Source: Vombatus ursinus (taxonomy: Eukaryota; Chordata; Mammalia; Diprotodontia; Vombatidae). From it: DNA of 64,000 nucleotides. The stretch spans positions 7,079,667 to 7,143,666 of the forward strand of contig NW_020946557.1 of assembly GCF_900497805.2 (NCBI RefSeq). Reading direction: 5' to 3'. The stretch's first letter is position 1. Each line of letters starts with the position of its first letter. The notes beneath the pieces are model-generated. The model searched no databases, had not been told where the DNA came from, and saw only the letters and a program-made list of their open reading frames with translations. The translations under genes and the position numbers were made by a program. Below, one piece after another: positions 10,955 to 22,894 of the stretch.

Positions 10955-12310
10955 CAACAAACATTCAATTTTTAAAGCCTTTCCTAAGCACCTACTATGT
11001 ACCTAGCACTACTGTGGGCTAGGTGCTAGAGATACAAAGACAAAAATAAAACAATTCCTTCCTTCTAGGAGCCTATGTTCTACCGAGGGGAAACAGCACG
11101 TAAATAAGTAGATACAAAATAATTGCTCGCTGAAGCACTAATACTAGAGAGATGAAGGGAGAAGAAGGAGACTGGGAAAGGTCTTCTGTAGGAGGGAGCA
11201 GTTGAACTGAGCCTTCATTTGAACATTAGGAGTTCCAAAAGACATAAGTGAGTAGTAATTATAGACTTGGAGGACAATGTATTCATAAGGAATAGAGGTG
11301 AGAGATGGAGTATTAAGAGTGTAAAGTACATCAGGGGGAGTAATATTAAATGAATCTATCAAAATAGATTAGAGCTAGCTTACAAAGGACTTTCAATGGT
11401 AAACAGAGGAATATAAACTTTGTCCTAAAGACTATAGAGAGCCACTGAGCTTTTTGATTATGGGCATGACATGGTTAAACCAGTGTGTTAGGAATATCAA
11501 TTTGGTAGCTTGGGTGCAGGGTGGATTTAAGAGGGTAGAGACTGGAGGCAGGGAGAACAATTAGGAGGTTATCAGAGTAGTCCAGTTGAAAGATCATTAG
11601 GGTCTGAATTAGGGAGGAGGCTGTGTTAGTGGACAGAAGATGATGGATGGGAGAGATATGGAAATAGAATCAATAAGACTTGGATACTGGTTGGTTATGG
11701 GAAGTGAGACAAGGGAAGAACAGTGCAGAACTCTGAACTTTTGAATCCAGGTAACTGCAAAGATGTTGGTATCTTCCATGGGAATTGGGAAATTAAGAAG
11801 ATGTATTAGTTTAGGATAAAAGGTGTAATGAATTCTTTTTTTCTTGGTATATTGAGTTTAAGATGCCTGGAACACCAGGTGAAGACATTTGACTGAGCCT
11901 AAAGAGAAAGACAAGCGCTGGATATGTAGATAAAAGAATAATCTTTATTGAGATGATGAGTAAAACCATGTGAGTTGGTACAGTGAGAGAGAGAGAGAGA
12001 GGAGTCCAGAGTTTAGGGATGTACCCAGGTTCAGATTCAGATGAAGATCTAACAAAGGAGGCTGAGAAAAAATGATCAGGCTGGAAAGAAGACAACCAGA
12101 AAGAAGGGCTGTTATAAAAATCTGAGAGGAGAAGGCATCTGTTAAGGGACTGGAGAGATGGGTAGAAAGTGGTTAAAAGTGGCAAATGCTGCAAAGAAGT
12201 CAAGAAGAATGAATAAAGTAAAAGACTATGCTGGGCCCTGGAGATATAGAGATAAAACAATGAGTCCCTGCCCTCAAGGAGCTGTCATTCCACTGGAGTT
12301 TACATTCAGC
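10955..12310 (-). repeat. Ancient L2-like repeat, long copy
   Basis: Starts with ttcaacaaacattcaattttt and cctaagcacctactatgta, then aggagcctatgttctaccg, ctgagccttcatttgaac, gactatagagagccactgag and agtagtccagttgaaagatc. A further 3'-end-like piece lies at about 12220-12300 (ctggagatatagagataaaa). The 149- and 72-residue minus-strand frames inside it are by-products, not genes. Confidence 0.5.
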
Positions 12311-12399
12311 CATGGTAGGTAATATCATGATAGATAATAGATTCATCAGTGCAGCCATACATAAGCCTTTATATTGGTAGCACATTTTGTGTGCATACA

Positions 12400-12790
12400 T
12401 TTATTATAGAGGCAGCTACAAGTGTCCTTGGGATCAAAAACACTTGGGTTCACTGCCTCTGACACATACTTGACTAGTAAGTGTTGCTGTTGTTGAATCA
12501 TTTTCAGTCATGTCCAACTCTTTGTGACCCAAAGATACTGGAGTGTGTTGCTATTTCCTTCTCCAGCTCATTTTACAGATGAGGAAACTGAGGCAAACAA
12601 GGTTAAATGACTTACCCAAGGTGACACAGCTAGCAAGAGTCTGAGGCCAGATTTGAACTCAAGATGATGAGTCTTCCTGACTCCAGACCCTCACTTTAGC
12701 CACTGTACCACCTAGCTGCCCTGACTAGTAAGTGACAAGTCATTTAACCTCTAAGTGCCCTAGGCAATACTCTAGAACTATAAATTGCAA
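12400..12790 (+). repeat. MIR-like SINE split by a younger SINE
   Basis: The older sense copy reads cttgggttcactgcctctga up to 12483 and resumes after 12721 with agtgacaagtcatttaacct. The interruption is the MAR1-type insertion listed next. Confidence 0.75.
12484..12721 (-). repeat. MAR1-type SINE with 13-bp target duplication
   Basis: Full-length antisense copy from ttgctgttgttgaatcattt to ctgtaccacctagctgcc. It is bounded by the perfect 13-bp repeat tgactagtaagtg at 12471-12483 and 12722-12734. The host site is an older MIR-like SINE, so the order of insertion is clear. Confidence 0.9.
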
Positions 12791-13920
12791 AGTAGGCGAC
12801 AATCTGCAATGGTAGAAATGACTCTGCTTTGGTAGAAGGAGTTTCCATCATGGAGAATTCTTTATATCAATTAAATCACAGATCCAAACCCATTCCTCCC
12901 CCCCCAAAAAAACTATGCCCAGTTTTTAAATGAATAAAACAGGAACAAAAGAGTTAAATAACTTTTCTAATGACATGTCAAATTCACAATCGATGTTAGA
13001 AATTAACATAGCTAAATTCTTATCTTATCAATAAATCCCTAGAGTGCACCATTTTCTGAATTATACATTTTGGTGGTTAGCTCAATAAAAATAAATGAAC
13101 AGATAAGTGCATCAATTAGGTGGATCCTTAGTAAAGATTAAAAAGTAAGAGACTGAAAGATTGGTAAAATTGGAGGGAAAAAGCCACCTGAATCAATACA
13201 AGAGAACCAGAAGGATGGATGAATCATATGGTTATCTTGTTCATCTCCCTGGCTCCAGAAATAACAGCATTTTAGTCATCAGAGGCTGGGAGGTAGGAAA
13301 AAAGGAAGAAAGGGAGAAGCATTCTTAATATCATATTGCAGTATGATTCACAGACTTTAAAATGAAAAAAGTTTCCCCAAACATTTCACTCCAAGTATCT
13401 ACCTGAGTGCCTGTTATATTATAAAAGGGACTCCCTCTTTGATTGTCTTCACTGTACATTGATGTGACAGTGGCTACTTACCACTTTTCCAGACCCCCAA
13501 TCCATCCACCCTCCAACAAAAAGCATTTCATATACACTATATAGCTTATCAAAGCTTAAAACTGCACTGAGACTTCTCGGATAATCTATATAAAAGCTAC
13601 TTATTGTTATACCTAAACATTCCCTTTATAAAACTATATAAACATAATTCCTAGCAGGATCTAGAATCCAAATATTTTTAAATTATTTCGATTTACCACC
13701 CCTACCTGAAAATGTCTTTGATCTTTGTACATCACTTCAATTGTGGTGTTTCAAGCTGGAAGAAGCCATCTAGTAACAGCTTGACCAAAGCTCAGAGGGG
13801 AAATCCTTTTGTAGTTGTCTCCTACTTCCCTATTGCCATTTAAAAGTAAACACTTGCATTTATAACTATATCGCTGAGGTTTTTCTGCCACCCTTGTACA
13901 AACCCTGTCCTTCCTGATGC
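12791..13920. other. Intergenic, no feature recognised
   Basis: Mostly AT-rich single-copy sequence. I see no repeat family I can name, no credible exon and no RNA gene. Confidence 0.5.
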
Positions 13921-13924
13921 AGTT

Positions 13925-14225
13925 TATATTTGTGACATTTATTTTATCTTTCATTATTTCTCTGGATCTTTACAATAACCCTGTGAGACAGACATGGCAA
14001 ACATTTTCCTCATTTTCATATGAGGAAACTGAGGCTCATAAAGTTGAAGTGATTACTAGCTGTGTGACCCTGGGCAAGTCACTTAACCCCAATTGTCTAA
14101 AAAAAAATAAAAAAAAATAAAGTTGAAGTGAGTTACCTAATGTCCTATAGCTATAAAGTAACAGAACTGAACAAAAAATCTAGCTCTCTATGACTCCATT
14201 CCTGTCCTATTTCTACTATGCCAAT
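13925..14225 (-). repeat. MIR-like SINE carrying a truncated SINE insertion
   Basis: Antisense MIR pattern (tttacaataaccctgtgaga, atatgaggaaactgaggctc). It is interrupted at 14053-14116 and resumes with gttacctaatgtcctatagc. Confidence 0.7.
14053..14116 (+). repeat. 5'-truncated WSINE-type insertion with 15-bp target duplication
   Basis: Only the last part of a SINE is present: ttactagctgtgtgaccctg, caagtcacttaaccccaatt, then an A-rich tail. The 15-bp repeat ataaagttgaagtga flanks it perfectly at 14038-14052 and 14117-14131. Truncation at the 5' end with an A tail is the mark of LINE-driven reverse transcription. Confidence 0.9.
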
Positions 14226-14429
14226 GAACTCTTTCAGGGTCATCCTGAATTTTAGTTGAGTTTAGCAATGTACCAGCCATCTTACCTGGTTTGCTCTTAC
14301 TAGGAAATTTACTGACAATATTTCCTATTCTATTTACTAAATCATTAATAAAATTCTTGAGTAATCCCAGGCCAAAGACATATCTCTCTAAAATTCCATT
14401 TTGAACATCTTTCTGGACTCACCTGGCCT

Positions 14430-15000
14430 TTGGCGTAGTTCACCCAGACTATAGTAATAAGTCCCTAATATTTCTCCCTGCATCTAGTCTCTCCCCTCTC
14501 CAATACATCCTTCCCAGATCTGCCAAAATAATTTCCTTATAGCCTAGGGATAAAATACAAAATCTTCTGTTTAGCATTTGAAGTCTTCTTCAGCCTGACT
14601 CCCACCTGTCTCTTTAAAGATTTCCAATGAATTTTCCATTCCAGCCAACCTGGTCTGTTTATTGTTTCCAGAACCTGCCCCTATGTCTTTACACCATCTA
14701 TTCAACATGCCTACAATGCAACCCCTTGTCTCTTCCACCATTATCTCTTCTAAGAGAATCACTCATTTCTTTCAAGATTCAGCTCAGGTACCACATCCTA
14801 TAGAAGATTTTACTAATTTCCTTGATTGTTACTGTTCTCTTCCTCTTCATATTGGCTTATGTTTACTTATTTATTTACATGTTTAATCCCCAAGTAGAAC
14901 ATAAACTTCTGTACGGTCAGGTACTGCTATTTAGTTTGTCTACATCCCCTGAACCGAACATAGCACTTTGCCCATAAGAGACACTTAATCCTTCCTGAAG
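14430..15000 (+). repeat. L2 3' region
   Basis: Sense L2 blocks in order: gataaaatacaaaatcttctg, ctttcaagattcagctcagg, ccccaagtagaacataaact, and a degraded end aagagacacttaatcc. The short reading frames inside are not genes. Confidence 0.65.
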
Positions 15001-15420
15001 TTTGAACAGCTTTTTGGGGAGAGTGTAATAGAATTAGCTCACAATAAATAGATTGTCATGTAGCATGAGGGTACAGTTGAGAAGACACAACATGAATATG
15101 GAGTGTTCTCAGTCTACATAGTTATAGATGACTTGAAGCAGGATTCAGCAGACAGGGGAGTAGGAGAGGAGGAAACAGATGGCAACCTAGGATTGGAATG
15201 TAGCAAGACACAAGTGGCATTAGAAAATGGAAATCAAGAGTAAAACATGGAGTAGAGTTGAATTTGTCAACAATAGGGTCAAAACCATGAAGGGAGGAAA
15301 GTAAGGTTAGAGCAGGTGTCATAGGAACATGGCTAGAAAGGATCACACATATAAAAAGTATCTGAGGTGGTTTTTGAGCCCAGTCTTCCTGACTCCAAGT
15401 CTTTTGCCTTATACATAAAC
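15001..15420 (-). other. Fragment of ancient L2-like repeat, weak
   Basis: gagaagacacaacatgaata and gaggaaacagatggcaacct resemble the degraded interior of the L2-like family seen near 11 kb. The assignment is weak. Confidence 0.3.
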
Positions 15421-15623
15421 CGGGGGGAGGGGGACCTGCAACCTCGAGGCCACACGTGGCCTTCTAGGTCCTTGAGTGCAGCCTTTTGATGAGTCCAAGT
15501 TTTACAGAACAAATCCTTTTATTAAGGGGATTTATTCTGTGAAGTTTAGTTTCAGTCAAAGGGCTGCACGTGAGAACCTAGAGGGCCACATGTGGCCTCA
15601 AGGTCACAGGTTCCACACCCCTG
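15421..15623. mobile_element. Palindromic hAT-like MITE
   Basis: About 203 bp made of two inverted arms of about 100 bp. The left arm reads gaggccacacgtggccttct and the right arm gagggccacatgtggcctca, with ends near gggggacctgc and gttccacacccctg. The arms meet at ccttttattaagggga. The flanks acataaac and cactaaac are an approximate 8-bp duplication. There is no transposase frame, so it is non-autonomous. A shortened copy lies at 24228. Confidence 0.75.
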
Positions 15624-15764
15624 CACTAAACCATCATGTCTCTTCTGATTAACTGGAGGACAGGGATGGGAGAGATAAAGGAGAAACTGGTGGTCTGGGG
15701 ATTTACAAATTGATAAATAAAAGTAGGTAACTTTGATAAAATACTTGAATGTTTTCAAAGAGCA

Positions 15765-15935
15765 TCACTTATTTAATTTTACAACAATCCAGTGAAAAAT
15801 GTACTATAATTATTCTTTGCTCCATTTTATGGGCAAGGAAATGTAGGGTCAGATAGATTGAGATTTGTCTGAGGGTACACAACTAGTAAGCATCACAGGC
15901 AGGATTTGATCTATGTCTTTCTTTCTTCCTGGTTT
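15765..15935 (-). repeat. MIR-like SINE
   Basis: Antisense pattern: tgctccattttatgggcaag, gggtacacaactagtaagc, ggatttgatctatgtctttc. Confidence 0.6.
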
Positions 15936-17325
15936 TGGATTGTTTCTTTTCTTTTCTTTTTTTTGGGGGGGGACTATTTCTGCCACATAACACGGTCTCT
16001 TAATAGGTCTTAGATTCTCAGTAATTATTATTTGGGCCTTCTCATTTGTGGTTACACAGATGGAATAAGCACCTCCATATTTTGCAGATGTAGACCATGA
16101 AGAAAACGCAACAACCCACAGGTTCCTTAACGTTAGTTCAAAGTGATTGGTAACTTGCTCATGGAGAGCATCTGTTAAAAGACTTTGGAATAAGTGAGTT
16201 CTAGAGCTGGAAATGCCAATTCTATCAAGAAGCAGACAGCCAATAGAATTGGTTGGTTCTGTTTTCTTAGTCATAAGTTACACAAGCCCCACTGAACTCT
16301 GGGATTGATAATTCTATCATTTTTGTAAAGCAGTGATGAGCATCAATTTTCATATAAATGTCACCAGAGCAGCCAAGAACATCTACAAGGGTCTGGATTC
16401 AAACACTGTTTGGGGTTTTGAGGGAAAGGGTTAACACTTCTATCCAGTTGCAAAAATAAAGAGCAGAAAGAAAAGCAAACAGCATTTATTGTCATTATGA
16501 CTGACATTGGGCAGATTTTGTTCTTATGGGGAAGATAAAAGACAATGCATTTATATACACTATTTCTATCCTATCTTATTCAATTATTGAATTCTAAATG
16601 AAACTCTAGTTTGTAAATGGTAGGGGACACCACCATACTGCTCCATAAAATGTACCAAGCAAGTAAAAATAGATTCCCTTTCAAAGGCCATATTTACCCC
16701 TTGATTACAAGAATATTCAATTGCCTGGAAGGATTGAGACTTACACCAGAGTAATTAGGATCTGAATTTGTTTTAAATCTAGCCAGTCATCTTGAGACTG
16801 ATTTTTTTGTAAAATGATGACTTACTTCTCTCCTGTTTATGTAAAAGGTTCTCTTTGTTTATCAATAATATCCCTGATAGAAAATATCTCCCAGTATTTA
16901 TTGATAGTGCCTTTTTCTATTCTCTCAGCGTAGAAAATTCAGTTCTCTTCATTAGTTAAATTGACCTGTTCTACATAGAATATGATTCTCATTGGACAAG
17001 TCTTTCATATGTTTTAGAAATTTCTGTTCCACAAATTCTGCTCTTTCTAAAATATGAATGACAAGGCTGACCTGTGGCCTCCAGTTTTGGGACCATGAAA
17101 CTGAAGAAATAAAAAAAAAAGCATATACCCCTAATATGTGTATAGTTATATTTTTATAAATAACATATATATATTATTGTGTTAATGATCATGTTTTATA
17201 AAGCATACAAAGTATATATTTTAGAAAGGATGCAGTAAAGATGACATAATATTTGGTACTAGAGTCAATAGGTAGCTACCAGCTTGCTGAACAGAGGAAC
17301 AACATGGTTTATCAATTTTATTATT
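15936..17325. other. Intergenic, single-copy, weak minus-strand ORF
   Basis: No repeat recognised. A 141-codon minus-strand frame (15849-16274) overlaps the start but begins inside repeat-free DNA and ends in the MIR above. It resembles no protein I know. Confidence 0.4.
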
Positions 17326-17329
17326 TTAC

Positions 17330-17835
17330 AAAAATAGCTCATAGTTTTATTAATTGAATCAACTTCTTTTTATTTTTGCTTCTAATTTTCTCAATTTTAT
17401 CTTTGATTTTCAAAATTTCTGTTTTGATAAATTTTTAATTACTTTTCTAGGCATTTAAAAATTTGTGTGCCTAATTCATTAATCTATTTTTCCTTTCCTT
17501 TTTTAATAAGCATGTTTAGAGATAAAAGAGTCCCCTTAAAAACTGCTTTAGCTAAATCCCCAAAGTTTTGCTATGTCACCTCATTGTTGTCATTTTATAA
17601 ATGATGGAAATCTCTATTGTTTCTACCAATTGTTCTTTGAGTCATCAATTCTTTGCAATTACATGTTTAGTTTCTGAGTTTGAATCTTTTCTTTGAGCCT
17701 TTTATTAATCAAAATTTTAATAGCGTAGTGAGTAAAAGGTATGTTTAGTATTTCTGCTTTTCTGCGTGTTTATGAAATTATTTTACTCAATGACATAGTC
17801 ATTTTTTGTAAAGGTGCCTTACATAGCTGAGCCAG
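17330..17835 (-). repeat. L1 ORF2 fragment (endonuclease end region)
   Basis: Antisense L1 text: ctaaatccccaaagttttgc, ttgtttctaccaattgttct, gtttagtatttctgcttttc, gtaaaggtgccttacatagc. The same blocks occur at 20.7-21.07 kb and match the end of the L1 endonuclease domain in conserved order. It is old and highly diverged. Confidence 0.6.
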
Positions 17836-18240
17836 CCCTGGACTTTAGGAAAATCATTTTGACATCTATGTGAAGGATGAATTCTGTAAAAGGGTGAGAT
17901 TTGAGACACAGAGACCAATTAGAAGGCTGTAGTCCAGGAGAGAGTTGAAAAAGTTCTGAACTAATGTGGTGTCTATATGAGTAGAAAGGAATGGACTAAT
18001 GTAAAAGGTATGGTTGAGGTTGAAATACTAAATGCCCTTAACAGAAATAGGGAAGTTCAGGAGAGGGTGGGTTTGGGAGGAAAGGTGATTAATTCTGTTT
18101 TGGATTGTTAAGTTGGAAATGCCTATGGGATGTCAAATTTGAAATGTGCAATAGGCAGATGGTGGTTTGGAAGTGAAATTCAAGAGAGAGACTAGGGCTA
18201 GATATATAGATCTGAGAGGAGGGAACATGAGATGGAATGT
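17836..18240 (-). repeat. Ancient L2-like repeat fragment
   Basis: Shows ccttaacagaaatagggaag, taattctgttttggattgtt and agactagggctagatatat. The block is shared with 11.7 kb and 38.0 kb. Confidence 0.45.
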
Positions 18241-18687
18241 AACCTTTCATCTTCTGACTGGTTAATCAGACATTTCTCTGGAGTCAGTATATATCTCCTT
18301 GGGGTCATTCTACATCTTCTCACTTAGGGAGCATTGATTTAGGCAATCTCTTTCCATTGTAGCACAAGAGTGGTAGTGATGGGTAACCAGGACTCCTGAG
18401 ATGCTGCTGAAAGACTATTTATATCCTGGGACTCAGGGGAGATTCTAGAAGCTCTGGGATTTTCACTCTTCACCAGAACTCCATAAAATATGCTTACATT
18501 ACTGCTGATAAAGTATGTTACTACTCTATCCATTTGCCTAGCATTTATTGTTTGTATATTCTTAAATGATTTTTTTGTTGTCAGTCTTGGACTTCATATT
18601 ATTACTCTTGGACTTCAGGTCCTGGAGATCAGCTAATGTATCTCTAATGTACCTCATTGCAAATAGCACTATGTATAAACACTGTAG

Positions 18688-18689
<2 letters not shown>

Positions 18690-18732
<43 letters not shown>

Positions 18733-18860
18733 TCTGCATATTTCTAGATCTATATATTATATATGCAGTATATTTATATGAATATATATATATAACACAT
18801 GCATATAGAAACACACACATACACACACACACATATATATACATATATGTATATATATTC
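18690..18860. repeat. Composite (CA)n/(TA)n microsatellite
   Basis: A CA run of about 19 units at 18690-18727 is followed by alternating TA- and CA-rich stretches to about 18860. Confidence 0.9.
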
Positions 18861-18861
18861 A

Positions 18862-19060
18862 GCAGAGGAGAGTGCTGGACTTGGAATCAGGAAGATTAGA
18901 GTTGGTACCCTGGTTTCAAAACTTAAGTGACCCTGGGCAAGTCACCTAACCTCTGTCTGCCTCAGTTTCCTTATCCTTAGTACTTAACCTCATAGGGCTG
19001 TGGTATGTAAAATGTTTTGCAAACCTTAAATTCCTATATAAATGGCACCTATACATGTGT
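18862..19060 (+). repeat. MIR/Ther1-like CORE-SINE
   Basis: Sense copy: gagtgctggacttggaatca, gggcaagtcacctaacctct, ttgcctcagtttcc-like block, then gtaaaatgttttgcaaacc. Confidence 0.75.
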
Positions 19061-19384
19061 AATAGGATTGGGATATAGTGATAACTTAATAAATTATCCA
19101 TATATAAGAGTAGGAAGGACTGGAGAAAGTTGCTAAAAACAAGTAAAATATTTATTGGCAGGTAGATTTTTGGTAACACTGAAAGACTGGGTCATTTCCC
19201 TGACATTATAGTTTAAAAACATCTGGAATCTGTTTTTGCTGTGAAATATCACACAAACTAAAAGAATTCAATTCACATATTTTTCTTTTAATGCTGTATA
19301 CACAAATACCTGAAAGATCTGTGATTTCATCAGCCTCTTCCACGTGATCAAAACTTGCTACCATCAAGCTGAGTAGATAACTAT

Positions 19385-19535
19385 TAGAGGGTTGCCAGGG
19401 TCACAGAGAAGTTAAGTGACTTGTCTATGCTCCCACAGCTAGGTAAGTGTCAGAGGTAGGATTTCAACCTGTTTTGCTGATTCCAACCTCCAAACTCGAT
19501 CTCCTATACCACATTACCTCTTGATTAGTGCTATA
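19385..19535 (-). repeat. MIR-like SINE
   Basis: Antisense pattern: agaagttaagtgacttgtct, cccacagctaggtaagtgt, ctcctataccacattacc. Confidence 0.6.
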
Positions 19536-19539
19536 TGCC

Positions 19540-20655
19540 ACAGTGAAGCTACTCATGAATGAGGTTTATTTATATATTTTTTAAAAGATATATTAAAAGA
19601 TATACAAAAAAAGTTATACTTAGTAGGTCACAAAAACTCTGAAAATCTAATTTCTTGTTTCCTCCAGATTAAAAAAAAACTCTTCATTACTTCACACATT
19701 ATTGATATGTAGATATTTGCATATATCTACATCTATGTCTATATATGTGTGTGTAATAAAGTTTTTCCCTCTTTTGGAATAAACATATATATGTATGTGT
19801 GTATATATATATATATATATGCACATCTATCTATGTATTTATTTATTATCATCTATCTATCTCTATAACTTTTTTTTGCTAAAAGCATTGATACAGTGTG
19901 TGAAATACTTTAAATAAGATTTTCTTATATGTTGACTTGATTGATTTATCCCTAAAGTTGAAGAGAGCTGAAGGTGAAGAAAAGGTCAATCTGGGCTTTT
20001 CCAGTGTAATGAGAAGACCTGCCTTAAAAAAAAAGATGTTTTAGAGACTCTAAGAAAGACTTGGGTATAGAGAACATTTTAAAAAAGTGAAAAATTAACT
20101 ACTCAAAATGATACCTGTTCTTAAGTAAAGAGAAACCATTGTTTTGATTAGTTGAAAACAAGGGTGGTGTTCTCACCAATCAATAGTTAGAATAAGGGTC
20201 AGAGATTTATAGCCTTCAAGCATCTTTAAACACACAGAAGCAAATACAAGTTTCACCAATAGATTTGTTAATCAGGATTTGTCATTTGGCACTGTGTACT
20301 CTAGCTTATTAATGCCTTAGGTATATGGCTTCTAAGGGAAAAAACCTAACCATATTTCTATATTTAATGTTCAAAGTAGCCCATATTCTTGACTTTGAAT
20401 TTTAAATGTATTAAAAGTCCAATCTCAGTTTTCTTGTTCTGTGCACTCATTATTCATGGTATGGACACTTGCCCATCTGGAACACTTATAATGCAACTTC
20501 ACCTAAGAACCAGGATTAAGAATGGTTTCCTGATGCACTCTTTGGCAGTAATCTGTGTTTTGTGTTGCTTAGGGGATTCTTTTCACTTTATTGAACATTT
20601 CTATAGTTTTTTTTTTTCAGTTTCCAATTTATTTCTCCTCTAATTTTTAATATCT
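19540..20655. other. Intergenic AT-rich, short TA/TATC tracts
   Basis: Low-complexity TATG/TA/ATCT tracts lie at about 19725-19860. No gene or further repeat was recognised in the remainder. Confidence 0.5.
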
Positions 20656-20659
20656 CCTC

Positions 20660-21075
20660 CTTTGTGCTCATTTTGTGTTTGTTCATTTGCTAGCTTTCTA
20701 ATTTAAAAAAATATAAATATTCAGTTCATTAAGCCTCTTTTTCTATTTTCTTAGTATGTATTTGTAAGGATAGGATTTTCTCCTTGAGATCTACTTTAAC
20801 TGCGACCCAGAAATTTGGGGTATTTTTACTTCTTTATACTTTTCTTTAACATGATTATTATTTGTTTCTATAATTTGTTCTTTGACCCACTCATTATTTA
20901 GGATGTTATTGTTGTTTCCATTCAGATCTGTGTCTTCTCTTTGTGTTCCTGGAATTGTTTACTATTTTTGTTGCATTATGATCTCTAAAGGATATGTTTA
21001 TATTTCTCTTTTAATGCTTCTTTGCAATATCTGTGTGCTTTAATACAAGGTCAATTTTTGTAAAAGTTCATTTAG
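20660..21075 (-). repeat. L1 ORF2 fragment (endonuclease end region)
   Basis: Antisense L1 blocks: ttctataatttgttctttga, cccactcattatttaggatg, ttgcattatgatctctaaag, caaggtcaatttttgtaaaa. In sense this corresponds to the stretch where L1 endonuclease keeps TWKLNN-like residues. Confidence 0.65.
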
Positions 21076-22894
21076 CTTTAAGAAAACTACTAATTTGTCT
21101 CTTTATTTTAGCTTAATCTATTTGAAAGCAGCCCTATTCTTACCAGCTCTCTTCATCTCATCCTTAGCTCCCTTCTCATTTGTAACCCCTTTCCTTGGTT
21201 TTGGAATTTTGCTTAGCTTATTAGTTCCATTTCATTCCTTCCTTTCATCTGCTTACTTAATTTCTCTCTACTTTTATTGTTTTTGCTAAAAGAGTCAAGT
21301 AAAATTCTTTTATCTCACCTCTACTTCATTTTATTTGTTAGTTTTAAAAGCTTCATTTTTTTGCACTTTTTTTCTAAAAAGGCTTTCTTTCCCTGACTTT
21401 CTTCATTATCTCTCTTTTCTGTCCATTCTAGACTTTTGTTCTTTGATTCTTGACTATTATATTTATTTAGACCTTCTTTAGTCTCTGTATTTCTTATGGT
21501 TCACTGTTTTAAAAAAATTTGTTATATCCTACAGATTTTTTTCCTGCCCTTCCCCATTTCTGTTGTGCCTCACTCTTAAAAATAACAATTACTGTAGATT
21601 ATAGAGAAGATATTTTCCCATAGTAGGAATTCTCCTACATCTCAGATTATGCAGTTCATTATTAACTGTTGCCCTCCTCACGGTCGGTCATTTCTCCTCC
21701 ATTTGCCATGGAATCTTCACTACTGATTCATGTCCTCCTACTCCTCTACTATTGTGGTAGTTGCTCCCAGGGGCTCTGATTCTCCTTCTGAAGCATGATA
21801 TGGGGGCTTGTAAGCATCAGATCGCTGCAGATTATACTCATTGTGAGGTATCCATCTCCCTTAACAGAATCTCTCTCCCATTGGAGTGACTGGTATGGTC
21901 TCTCATCAGCAAGATTTTCCCTTTTGCGGTTTCAATCCCTTCTTTTGCCCACCCATTCTCCTGGAGGTGCTCTTCTTCTGGAGGAATTACAAGTATTATT
22001 TTACCTTCATTGTTAGCCTCTGACTAGACTAGTGTACATCACATATTCACCTCTATCTTCTTCCTCCCCTTTCCCTTTTATGTCCCTTCTCATTCTTAAT
22101 ATAGTCTGACAAAAATATTGATTCATTTATAGGTTGGGTGTTATAAGGTTTAATCCATGATATTTAGGGCCCATTTCCCACCATTGTTTCTATTTGACTT
22201 CTTTCCCCAACTCTGTTCCATTTTATTTTCAGGGTAGGTCAATTTAGGCTTCATTGTGAGCTCCTCTGTTTTTTAAAACATTATTCCATTTCCTTACAAA
22301 GTTTTCTGATGGGTGCGTAATAGTTTTGTGTTAATTGAATCTCTTTTCCTTTATATTTGAAGATCTTTTTCCTGGTCATTTGCAGAATGTGTTTTTGTCA
22401 TTGGAATTATTCAATTTTACCACTGTGTGTCTTGGAGTTTGTAGTATAAGGGTCTCCCCCACCTCCCCTCTGACCTCTTTTTATTGGCCCTTTGTTTTCT
22501 GTATTCAGAAGTTATGGGCAGTTTTCTTCTATTATTTCTAACATTATGCTCTTCAAATTTTTTGACTTCCTGTGTTCTTCTGGGAGACCTTTAATCCTCA
22601 AGTTGCTACTATGCATCCTGTTTTTGAGATCCATATGTTTGGCTTGTATGTTGATGATATTTTCTTTAAATGTTATTGCCTTTGCTTCTCTTTTCCAGAT
22701 TATTCTTCATTTCCATGAATTGCCCTCCCAGTTATCCTCTCTTTTATTTCTATGGAGAGATTTGCCACATGAATTCAAGTTTTCTATTCTGTCAATTATT
22801 TCTGCTGTGCAAGCTGTAAGTTCTACTTTTGTAATTTTCATTTTTCTTTTAAATTATTCAGGAATATCCTGTTGTAGTACTATGCTCTTTTAGG
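21076..22894 (-). repeat. Unresolved diverged retroposon-like region
   Basis: T-rich text on the + strand, so an A-rich sense strand would be minus. It contains ccaccactgtgtgtcttgg-like and ttgacttcctgtgttcttct blocks, which recall antisense LINE ORF1 regions of marsupials. It directly follows an L1 ORF2 fragment in the matching orientation, so it may be the 5' part of the same old L1. The family is not settled. Confidence 0.35.

Noticed and set aside
11811-12260. 149-residue minus-strand open frame
   Set aside because: It lies inside an ancient L2-like repeat whose block order recurs at three other places.
15849-16274. 141-residue minus-strand open frame
   Set aside because: No similarity to any family I know, no splice or promoter context, and one end runs into a MIR-like SINE. 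Chance is the simpler reading, but a protein search would settle it.
18644-18899. Cys/Val- or His/Thr-rich frames over CA repeats
   Set aside because: Dinucleotide repeat translations, also seen at 4053, 25703 and elsewhere.
21076-22894. An endogenous retrovirus
   Set aside because: I see no paired long terminal repeats, primer-binding site or recognisable gag/pol text. The context favours an old LINE, though the family is unresolved.
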